This document shows, piece after piece, positions 1 to 5,918 of a stretch of DNA of 10,263 bases. Source of the stretch: Acidimicrobiia bacterium (GTDB lineage Bacteria > Actinomycetota > Acidimicrobiia > Acidimicrobiales > Acidimicrobilacustridaceae); NCBI GenBank assembly GCA_016462055.1, contig JAEMTX010000061.1, positions 1 to 10,263 of the forward strand, given 5' to 3'. Under the pieces are notes generated by a model that saw nothing but the letters and a program-made list of their open reading frames with translations, was not told the origin of the DNA and did not search any database. Position 1 is the stretch's first letter; every line of letters begins with the position of its first letter. The translations under genes and the position numbers were made by a program.

Positions 1-775
1 CGTGATAGCTGCCGTTCTTTTCAGTTGTCGCCCCCGTCGTGGCTAACCACACAATCGCTTCACCAACGATTGAAGGCTCCACGCCGCGTGCAGCAATCTC
101 ACCGAGTTCGGTGACCATCTTCGTGCGCTCTGTCGCAACAAATCCTGGATCAACGGTGAACGCAACAATCCCTTGGTCGCCATACTCAAAGGCCAAACGA
201 TCTGCGGCCCGATGAAAGCCGGCCTTCGATGCGCAGTAGGCCAATTGCGGACCGCCCTGGCCGATCGGGAACTTCAACTTCCACTTTCCCGAACCGGAAC
301 CAATGTTGATCACGGTTCCGCCACCGCGCGAGATCATGTGCGCAACCTGCGGCTGCAACAACAGCAACTGTGCCGTGAGGTCACCCCACATCTGGTTGAT
401 GAGATCTTCTGGATCGGTATCAAGGAAATACTTGGGCCCGCCGCCACTCACGAAGATCGCGTTGTTTACAACTACATCAAGGTGTCCGAGCCCAGAAATA
501 GCCGATTCAACTGCAGGCACGAGGGCATCGCGATCTAGAAGATCAAGCGGAATCTGCACCGCACGCTGTCCGAATGCTTCAATTGCGGCTGCGGTCGAGG
601 CCAAACTTCCCGGCAGTACCTTCCCGTCATCAGTGATAGCGGTCGGATCACCATCGACAACTGTTCGGGCCGTAATCGCAACATCGAAACCTGCCTGCGC
701 CAGCGCAATCGCAGTAGCCCGACCAATGCCTCTGCTAGCACCGGTAACAAGCGCAGTTCGAATTTCAGCGCTCAC
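1..775 (-). CDS. SDR family NAD(P)-dependent oxidoreductase, 3' end cut by window edge
   Basis: Classical short-chain dehydrogenase, expected to interconvert an alcohol and a ketone with NAD(P)(H). The visible 258 residues hold the cofactor loop TGASRGIG (11-18), an NNA motif (104-106), catalytic Ser160, and YCASK giving Tyr180 and Lys184. Arginine in ARTV after the second beta strand suggests NADP(H). NNA is followed by IF instead of the usual Gly. There is no stop before position 1, so roughly the last 20-40 residues are missing. The start is GTG at 775-773, chosen because GTGA overlaps the stop of the upstream gene by 4 bases and the Rossmann fold begins at once after it. It is the third gene of the minus-strand operon that starts at 2528, and is a paralogue of the SDR at 5915-6772. 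The family is certain; the substrate is unknown. Confidence 0.93.
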   Translation of the reverse strand, partial: MSAEIRTALVTGASRGIGRATAIALAQAGFDVAITARTVVDGDPTAITDDGKVLPGSLASTAAAIEAFGQRAVQIPLDLLDRDALVPAVESAISGLGHLDVVVNNAIFVSGGGPKYFLDTDPEDLINQMWGDLTAQLLLLQPQVAHMISRGGGTVINIGSGSGKWKLKFPIGQGGPQLAYCASKAGFHRAADRLAFEYGDQGIVAFTVDPGFVATERTKMVTELGEIAARGVEPSIVGEAIVWLATTGATTEKNGSYH

Positions 776-1728
776 GATGGAATAGTCCAGAGGGATTGGC
801 CCCGTGCTTCGCGAAACAAGCGGCGAGCGTCAGGAAACGAATGGTTGTCGTGATCCTCGCCCCAAGTGGTGATGCCATCGAACGACCAACGGGTCAGACA
901 ATTGATGGTGTACAGATTCGGATTAATCAGGAAACCAAGAGAGTTTTTCGTTTCGCCACGAGCATTGAACGATCGACTGAGTTCATCGACGCCATCGAGT
1001 TCCACGACAAGCGGGAAACCTTCATGATCGCGTTCGATCACTCGGCGTTCGCCACTTTTCAACTTCGCCCACTCTCCATCGACCATGTACGAACCATGGA
1101 TCGCAATGGCTCCGGTGCCGAAATCCATGGTGATCGCATGAAATGCGTGCGTGTCAGAAGCGGTGGCATAGCTGTAACCGCCCCGCATCGTCGCTCCTCC
1201 ATGGATACCCTGGCCGAACTGCGGACGCGGCCCCCAAGAACGATCGCGAAACCCGTAGGCGTCAACCGCAATCGTTTCACCGTGCAGAACAATCGTGCCC
1301 TGGTAGCGGCATGGTTGGTCGACATGCGATTCACCCAGCATGTTGGGGGCAACGATGCCAGTGACCGTGAGGTCGACATGAATCTCATCGCCACCATCGG
1401 GATCGTCGTAGCGAACGCGCCACTTCTTCTGCGGCTCGAGGCATTCGTAACGAATGCCATTGGCGAGTGTGAGATCGGTCAGTTTCTGATCCGCTAACGG
1501 GAGGTGCCAGAACTGCTTGGCATACACACAGGTTTCTGGTCGCTCGTTACGACCATCCCAAAAGAACGCGCCGCCCGCAGCCACGCCCTGATTTGTCTTG
1601 AAATACGGGTAGAGCTGGCCCGATAAATTTCGTTCGGGAACAGCAAACGTGAACCAACAAGTTTCAGTCCACTCCGGATCGTCAGTGGTGGGCCTATGAA
1701 ATTCGTCTTCGGGATGCATGGCGATCAA
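772..1728 (-). CDS. DUF7064/DUF7065-like protein (CrtC/AttH lipocalin-like)
   Basis: A 318-residue soluble protein with no signal peptide or membrane segment. The N-terminus (HPEDEFHRP... W.E..WFTFAVPE) and the central GFRDRSWGPR (159-168) are what I recall from actinobacterial proteins annotated DUF7064/DUF7065. These are distantly related to the CrtC/AttH-type lipocalin-like fold and often sit beside SDRs and APH-type kinases. The biochemical role of the family is not established as far as I know. It is probably a binding or tailoring protein for a hydrophobic substrate (inference). The first possible start is TTG at 1728, which overlaps the upstream stop as TTGA. An ATG at 1719 (MHPEDEF) would give 315 residues and is equally credible; neither has a clear Shine-Dalgarno. 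The stop overlaps the next SDR's GTG start, implying translational coupling. Confidence 0.85.
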   Translation of the reverse strand: MIAMHPEDEFHRPTTDDPEWTETCWFTFAVPERNLSGQLYPYFKTNQGVAAGGAFFWDGRNERPETCVYAKQFWHLPLADQKLTDLTLANGIRYECLEPQKKWRVRYDDPDGGDEIHVDLTVTGIVAPNMLGESHVDQPCRYQGTIVLHGETIAVDAYGFRDRSWGPRPQFGQGIHGGATMRGGYSYATASDTHAFHAITMDFGTGAIAIHGSYMVDGEWAKLKSGERRVIERDHEGFPLVVELDGVDELSRSFNARGETKNSLGFLINPNLYTINCLTRWSFDGITTWGEDHDNHSFPDARRLFREARGQSLWTIPS

Positions 1729-2528
1729 CTAAAAGCCAGACCCGTAACCATGGCCGAGCTCAGACCACTATCGACGTGGAGATTCTCACCGTTAATGAAC
1801 GCAGCGGCGTCGCTGCCCATGAAGGCAAGTGAAGGCGCAATGTCGGTGGCGACGGCCATCCGGCCATTGCCCTGAACGCCGACAGCCCAATCAATCGCGT
1901 CTTGGCCCATTGACACTTTGAAATCTGCCATCAGCGGCGTATCAACCGGAGCCGGACAGATGCTGTTGATACGAATGCCATTTCGAATTGCCGAATAGGA
2001 ACGACGCATTGTGTAGACCTGCATGCACATCTTTGAGAAGGCATACACATCGTTGACAACCTCAGGGTGCGCCTCGCACCAATCAAGAAACGCGTCCCAG
2101 TCGGCGATTTCGAGAAGCTCGGTGATTTCAGCAACCTGCGCAGGCCAACCGTTTCCTGCCATTGAAGCGGTGTACACAATTGTTCCGCCCTTAGTGATTC
2201 GATCAATGAGTCCGTCTGTGAGCCGACGCGACGCTGCGACGTTGACTGCCATGCAGGTGCGAACTCCAGCATTGGCGGCGACACCTGCATTCGAGAACAG
2301 CACATCGATTGGTCCTTCAATCTGCGCGATTGCAGCATCGACCGAAGCGGGATCGGCGAGATTGACTTCGATGAATGTGTCGCATCGGCCGGTTGGGGCC
2401 TTGATGTCGAGAATGGTGAGGTGTTCGACACCGAGTTCGCCCAGCAGTTCAGCGAGTGCGGCACCAATACCAGTGGCGCCTCCCGTGAGAACGACGCGCT
2501 TGCCGGAATAACTAAACAGATTTGTCAT
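1725..2528 (-). CDS. SDR oxidoreductase, 3-alpha-HSD/carbonyl reductase (coniferyl-alcohol dehydrogenase) type
   Basis: First gene of the left operon, 267 residues. Motifs: TGGATGIG (15-22), acidic Asp41 at the end of beta 2 (favouring NAD(H)), SNAG (79-82), Asn96, Ser122, YAFSK with Tyr162 and Lys166, and a C-terminal GENLHVDSG. About 40 residues separate the catalytic Ser and Tyr, far more than the usual 13 or so. This long insertion is characteristic of the 3-alpha-hydroxysteroid dehydrogenase/carbonyl reductase of Comamonas testosteroni and of proteins annotated coniferyl-alcohol dehydrogenase. It likely oxidises a secondary alcohol on a bulky substrate; steroid specificity is only a guess. 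The ATG at 2528 has a GGGGGA element 8 bases upstream (2542-2537) and a strong promoter at 2607-2579. The stop overlaps the next gene's possible TTG start. Confidence 0.93.
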   Translation of the reverse strand: MTNLFSYSGKRVVLTGGATGIGAALAELLGELGVEHLTILDIKAPTGRCDTFIEVNLADPASVDAAIAQIEGPIDVLFSNAGVAANAGVRTCMAVNVAASRRLTDGLIDRITKGGTIVYTASMAGNGWPAQVAEITELLEIADWDAFLDWCEAHPEVVNDVYAFSKMCMQVYTMRRSYSAIRNGIRINSICPAPVDTPLMADFKVSMGQDAIDWAVGVQGNGRMAVATDIAPSLAFMGSDAAAFINGENLHVDSGLSSAMVTGLAFS

Positions 2529-2536
2529 GGAACCAA

Positions 2537-2542
2537 TCCCCC
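2537..2542 (-). promoter_or_regulatory. Shine-Dalgarno-like site for SDR at 1725-2528
   Basis: GGGGGA on the minus strand, 8 bases before the ATG at 2528. A similar GGGGGAG (6785-6779) precedes the ATG of the SDR at 5915-6772. These are the two clearest ribosome sites on the minus strand and support both ATG choices. Confidence 0.55.
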
Positions 2543-2567
2543 AAGATCAAGGGCCGCCACCCGGCAG

Positions 2568-2596
2568 CCGGTCCAGCGAACCTACGAGTGGACCGG
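2568..2596. promoter_or_regulatory. Putative operator: 8-base inverted repeat centred on a -10 element
   Basis: CCGGTCCA (2568-2575) and TGGACCGG (2589-2596) are perfect inverted copies separated by 13 bases. The centre, at 2582, falls within the -10 hexamer (2579-2584) of the left operon's promoter. A dimeric repressor bound here would block that promoter and could also affect the divergent dioxygenase gene. No regulator gene is in the window, so the binding protein is unknown (TetR- or GntR-like is only a guess). Confidence 0.5.
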
Positions 2597-2607
2597 AAAA
2601 GTGTCAA
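2579..2607 (-). promoter_or_regulatory. SigA-type promoter of the SDR-DUF7064-SDR operon
   Basis: On the minus strand, TTGACA (2607-2602) is followed after exactly 17 bases by TAGGTT (2584-2579). This is a perfect -35 and a good actinobacterial -10 (TANNNT). Transcription would start near 2572, leaving a leader of about 44 bases that carries the GGGGGA ribosome site before the ATG at 2528. Confidence 0.7.
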
Positions 2608-2616
2608 CATCACCCC
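2605..2616 (+). promoter_or_regulatory. Possible -10 element for leaderless dioxygenase mRNA
   Basis: CAACAT (2605-2610) lies 6 bases before the ATG at 2617, the spacing seen for leaderless actinobacterial genes, and no Shine-Dalgarno precedes that ATG. It overlaps the -35 of the divergent promoter. The -10 match is weak and no -35 is evident, so this is tentative. Confidence 0.25.
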
Positions 2617-3435
2617 ATGCAGATCCGCCGACTCACCCCTGCGCTTGGTGCCGAAATCACCGGCCTCGATCTCACCTCCGATTTCGACGATGAAACCCTC
2701 GACGCGGTGCACTCGGCTTTGGTCGAGAACCAAGTCTTGGTGATCCACGCCCCCAACCTCACCCCTGAACAGCACGTAGCGCTTGGCCGCCGCATTGGCG
2801 AGATCGAAATCCATGCGTTCTTCCCTAACCTCGGCCCCGGCCTTGAACACGTCAGCGTCCTCGATTCTGACGAGGGAAACACCGCGTCAATGTGGCATAC
2901 CGACGAAACGTTCCTTCCTCATCCGCCGATGGGAACGCTTACCCACGCAAAAACGCTTCCCGAAGTTGGCGGCGACACGATGTTTGCATCGACATCTGCG
3001 GCTTACAACGCGCTCTCGCCGAACATGAAGTTGTACCTCGACGGCCTCACCGCTATTCACGACCTCAGCCGCACCACCGAGCTTCGCTATCGCTTTGGCA
3101 ATGCCACACCAGAGCACTACGCCGCAGCAATTGCCCAAGATCGCCGCACCGCCCACCCTGTCGTTCGTGTCCATCCTCAAACCGGTGCCAAGAGTTTGTT
3201 CGTCAACCCGACCTATACCCGTCACATCGTTGGTCTCCCCCCCGATGAGAGCGACGCGATCCTCGCGTTCCTCTTCCAGCATTCGGTCAAGGAACACTTC
3301 ACCTATCGCCACCACTGGCGAGAGGGCGATCTGCTGATGTGGGACAACCGCTCAACGATGCACCGCGTTCTCAACGATTTCCCCGGCCGTCGCCTTATGT
3401 ACAGGGTGTCAGTAGTCGGAACTGCCGAGCACTAA
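2617..3435 (+). CDS. TauD/TfdA family Fe(II)/2-oxoglutarate-dependent dioxygenase
   Basis: Cytosolic oxygenase of 272 residues, the usual family length. It is expected to hydroxylate or oxidatively cleave a small organic substrate while turning 2-oxoglutarate and O2 into succinate and CO2. The iron ligands are visible as WHTDETF (His94, Asp96) and distal His249 in MHRVLNDF. Arg259 and Arg263 match the two C-terminal arginines of TauD, one of which binds the 2-oxoglutarate carboxylate. The N-terminus (MQIRRLTPALGAEITGLDL) is typical. I chose ATG 2617: an upstream in-frame ATG at 2527 would add 30 Pro/Ser-rich residues, run through the divergent promoter and overlap the start of the opposite gene. 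The substrate is unknown; sulfonates, aryloxyacids, sulfate esters and others are handled by this family. Confidence 0.92.
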   Translation: MQIRRLTPALGAEITGLDLTSDFDDETLDAVHSALVENQVLVIHAPNLTPEQHVALGRRIGEIEIHAFFPNLGPGLEHVSVLDSDEGNTASMWHTDETFLPHPPMGTLTHAKTLPEVGGDTMFASTSAAYNALSPNMKLYLDGLTAIHDLSRTTELRYRFGNATPEHYAAAIAQDRRTAHPVVRVHPQTGAKSLFVNPTYTRHIVGLPPDESDAILAFLFQHSVKEHFTYRHHWREGDLLMWDNRSTMHRVLNDFPGRRLMYRVSVVGTAEH

Positions 3436-3517
3436 CGGCGCGTCACCCGGCATTTCGAGCGGCTAGTTTCAGTCCCACTAGGGGGCGTTGCACCCGTGTT
3501 CGAAAGCGAAGGAAAAC

Positions 3518-4342
3518 ATGGCATACCCACTCGACCCAGGCGGCCTCCACGACTACCCGATGAAGGTCGGATCCATGTTGCTCACGATGGTTGACCCCAA
3601 CCCCGGTTTCGAATCTGCCTACAACCGCTGGTACGAGCGAGATCACTTTTACGCAGGCTGCATGGTGGCCCCGCATCAGATGTCAGGTTCACGCTGGGTT
3701 GCCACGCGAAGCCTTAAAGATCTTCGCTGGCCCGAAGGTGACACCGCCGTCGCCAACCCCACTGATTCAGGTTCGTATGTGGCGATCTACTGGATCGAAA
3801 ACGGGCACCACGATGACTGGAACAACTGGAGCACCGAGCGCGTTACGTGGCTCTACACCAACAACCGCGGATTCCCCGAGCGCAAGCACACCCACACAAA
3901 CCTGTTCGACTTCATTGGTTCAGCAAATCGCGACGCCGATGGCGTCCCGGTTGATGTCGCTCTTGACAGCGCGTACGACGGTATCTTCACGGTGTTCTTC
4001 GATGCACGCGACGGCCATACAGCCAAGAGCGTTCACACCGATATTGAGAAGGCCGGCATCTACGCCGATCTCATGAATGATTCCGACATTGAGTTGGTGT
4101 CTTCGTGGCAGCCAGTGGCAACGCCAGCCGCTGATCAGCCCATGGATCTCGGCACACCGGCCGGGGGCGCCGAGCGGCTCGTTCAGGTCATCTTCGTTCG
4201 CGGCGATGTCACCAAAGCTACGAAACGCATGAAGTCCTACACCGAGGCCGTCGAAGCCGCTGGCCTCGCCGATGTCCATCTGGTCGCACCGTTCTTCCGC
4301 ACTGTGGTTGGCACCGATACCTACGCCAACGAACTGTGGTGA
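3518..4342 (+). CDS. Hypothetical protein, possibly tandem EthD-like alpha/beta-barrel
   Basis: A 274-residue protein I cannot place firmly. The N-terminal half (about 15-115) begins with a beta strand (KVGSMLLTMVDPNP), then a helix with YNRWYERDHFYAGCMVAP, recalling the strand-helix 'W..EH' pattern of EthD and related dimeric alpha/beta barrels. A second region (about 155-274) starts with YDGIFTVFFDARD and ends ADVHLVAPFFRTVVGTDTYANELW, so the chain may contain two ferredoxin-like halves. It is rich in Trp, Tyr and His, with no signal peptide or membrane helix. The ATG at 3518 has GAAGGA (3508-3513) just upstream; a start at 3488 would add 10 unlikely residues. It follows the dioxygenase by 82 bases, which include a TAGTTT (3464-3469) that might be a -10. 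A role in the same pathway is inferred from position. Confidence 0.8.
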   Translation: MAYPLDPGGLHDYPMKVGSMLLTMVDPNPGFESAYNRWYERDHFYAGCMVAPHQMSGSRWVATRSLKDLRWPEGDTAVANPTDSGSYVAIYWIENGHHDDWNNWSTERVTWLYTNNRGFPERKHTHTNLFDFIGSANRDADGVPVDVALDSAYDGIFTVFFDARDGHTAKSVHTDIEKAGIYADLMNDSDIELVSSWQPVATPAADQPMDLGTPAGGAERLVQVIFVRGDVTKATKRMKSYTEAVEAAGLADVHLVAPFFRTVVGTDTYANELW

Positions 4343-4397
4343 GTCGCGGAACTCCTCGAGTGACCATCCATCGCTCAAGTCTTCCCATTCAAATCGC

Positions 4398-5456
4398 ATG
4401 AACTCCGAACAGGTAGCTGAGGCTGTTCCCACCGCTGCATTAAGCACGTGGATAGCGGCCAACGTCTCGGGCGCGCGGGGTCCGGTCACGGTTTCGCATC
4501 TGTCGGGCGGTTCTTCGAACCTCACGTTCCGAGTGCAAGATGATGCCAACGATTGGGTACTGCGACGCCCACCCGTTGGCGCGTTTCTCGCGACAGCGAA
4601 CGACATGGGACGCGAATATCGGGTGCAAACCGGTTTACGCGACAGCGATGTCCCCGTGCCGCAGACCGTTGCGATGTGCGAGGACGAATCAGTCATCGGC
4701 GTGCCGTTCTATTTGATGGACTTCGTCGACGGCATTGTCTATTCCGATACCGAACAAGTTGCCCATCTCGATAACGCTCAAGCGCTTGGAGCGAGCGATC
4801 AACTCATTGATGTTCTTGCGCGGCTTCACGCTGTTGATTTCGAAACAGTAGGCCTCGGGCAACTCGGCAAACCTGCAGGATTTCTTGAGCGACAGGTCAA
4901 CCGCTGGTGCACACAGTGGGAGAAATCAAAACAACGGGAATTGCCCGACATCGATGAGGTCGCAAAGCGACTCAAACGTTCGATCCCTGCTCATACCGAA
5001 GCGTCGATCGTTCACGGTGACTATTCGTTCAACAACACAATGTGGAATCGCACCGACCCGACCCAAATGGTCGCTGTCCTCGATTGGGAAATGTCGACGC
5101 TCGGTGACCCACTCACCGATCTCGGCATGGTCAGCGTCTACTGGGGCGATGCCGGTGAAATCATGTGGCGGAGCCGCTCGCCACAGCCCCACCGCCTGAA
5201 TCCTGGTTTCCCCACCGGAGATCATCTGCTGGCCCGCTACGAGGCTTCCAGCGGTCGGTCCATCAGCGATATCGATGTCTACCGAGTGCTGGCGGTCTTC
5301 AAACTCTCCATCATCACCGAGGGCGCATTGGCCCGCATCAAGACAACCCGTCCCGACGAGGACACCACCAGCACCGAGAACACCATTGCCGAGCTGGCCG
5401 CACTTGCTCTGACTCTGGCCAGCAACTCTTCGGTTGCCACACTCCAAGGCCTCTAG
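4398..5456 (+). CDS. APH-fold phosphotransferase, ACAD10/11 N-domain-like
   Basis: Kinase of the aminoglycoside/choline phosphotransferase fold, 352 residues. It shows the nucleotide loop SGGSSNLTF (36-44), LRRPP (55-59), the catalytic loop HGDYSFNN (206-213; Asp208) and the metal site LDWE (228-231; Asp229), followed by STLGDPLTDLG. LRRPP and DWE.STLGDPL.DLG are typical of the group that includes the kinase domains of ACAD10/ACAD11 and bacterial LvaA, which phosphorylate 4-hydroxyacyl-CoAs during 4-hydroxy acid catabolism. Antibiotic resistance is therefore not the likely role. The ATG at 4398 starts at a sensible family N-terminus, 55 bases after the previous gene. The open frame extends upstream to 4272, but that part overlaps the preceding gene and is not conserved-looking. 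There is no clear Shine-Dalgarno. The acyl substrate is unknown. Confidence 0.9.
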   Translation: MNSEQVAEAVPTAALSTWIAANVSGARGPVTVSHLSGGSSNLTFRVQDDANDWVLRRPPVGAFLATANDMGREYRVQTGLRDSDVPVPQTVAMCEDESVIGVPFYLMDFVDGIVYSDTEQVAHLDNAQALGASDQLIDVLARLHAVDFETVGLGQLGKPAGFLERQVNRWCTQWEKSKQRELPDIDEVAKRLKRSIPAHTEASIVHGDYSFNNTMWNRTDPTQMVAVLDWEMSTLGDPLTDLGMVSVYWGDAGEIMWRSRSPQPHRLNPGFPTGDHLLARYEASSGRSISDIDVYRVLAVFKLSIITEGALARIKTTRPDEDTTSTENTIAELAALALTLASNSSVATLQGL

Positions 5457-5465
5457 ACCACAAAC

Positions 5466-5918
5466 TCAGAGAATCGGCGACACTTCGGTGAACTCCACTT
5501 GGAGTTCACGTTTGGCAATGCGCCATCCCTCGATCGTACGAATGAACTCATCGAGATATCGAATGTTCATGATGTAGTTCTCGCGCGCCTCGGGAACACC
5601 GCCCTCTACAGGTCGAATGTGACTGGCTCGGCAATAACTTTCGCCAGTAGCAACATCGCCTTCGATTTCGACGTAATGGTTGCTCACCACGTGGAGCGTC
5701 ACGTCATAACGCGACAATCCCTTGATGGCCCCAGCGATCTCCTCCCGACCAATTCGCTGGCGCACTGGTTCAGGATTCCCGCGCTCAAAAATGCGCAAGA
5801 CGCCATCGGGAGCAAATAAGCCTGCGAGTGATTCGTTGTCGACGCGGTCGGCAAAGAGCGCGTAATCATCCACAATCTTGCGGATCTCGTGTCGATCGGC
5901 GCGTTCCTGTTCGTTCAT
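5466..5918 (-). CDS. SnoaL/NTF2-like protein (nuclear transport factor 2 fold)
   Basis: Small 150-residue protein of the cone-shaped NTF2/SnoaL-like fold (polyketide cyclase, ketosteroid isomerase and dehydratase relatives). It has the N-terminal helix pattern RHEIRKIVDDYALFADRVD, the strand LAGLFAPDGVLRI, then GREEIAGAIKG, TLHVVSNHYVEIEGDVATGESYCRA, and a final WRIAKRELQVEF. Members bind hydrophobic ligands and some are enzymes; no catalytic assignment is possible here. The ATG at 5918 overlaps the stop of the upstream SDR as ATGA, so the two are almost surely co-translated and may act on the same substrate. A start at 6029 would add 37 residues that belong to the overlapping SDR. The gene ends 9 bases from the convergent kinase stop. 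Confidence 0.9.
   Translation of the reverse strand: MNEQERADRHEIRKIVDDYALFADRVDNESLAGLFAPDGVLRIFERGNPEPVRQRIGREEIAGAIKGLSRYDVTLHVVSNHYVEIEGDVATGESYCRASHIRPVEGGVPEARENYIMNIRYLDEFIRTIEGWRIAKRELQVEFTEVSPIL
5488..5509. terminator. Perfect 10-base inverted repeat at the convergent gene junction
   Basis: GTGAACTCCA (5488-5497) and TGGAGTTCAC (5500-5509) form a stem-loop 31 bases past the kinase stop on the plus strand. It is followed by GTTTGG, so there is only a short T run. The repeat lies inside the last codons of the NTF2-like gene (ELQVEFT). It may act as a weak terminator or transcript-end stabiliser for the plus-strand genes. Confidence 0.4.

Noticed and set aside
796..1497. 233-residue plus-strand open frame
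   Set aside because: It is antisense to the DUF7064-like gene, whose protein has family motifs; the plus-strand product has none.
2527..2616. N-terminal extension of the dioxygenase to ATG 2527
   Set aside because: It would add 30 Pro/Ser-rich residues across the divergent promoter and overlap the opposite start codon; the family N-terminus begins at ATG 2617.
3920..4696. 258-residue minus-strand open frame
   Set aside because: It is antisense to the ends of two plus-strand genes with better evidence; no motifs or ribosome site.
4398..5456. Aminoglycoside resistance gene
   Set aside because: The APH fold alone is not evidence; LRRPP and DWE.STLGDPL motifs point to the ACAD10/11-like metabolic group.
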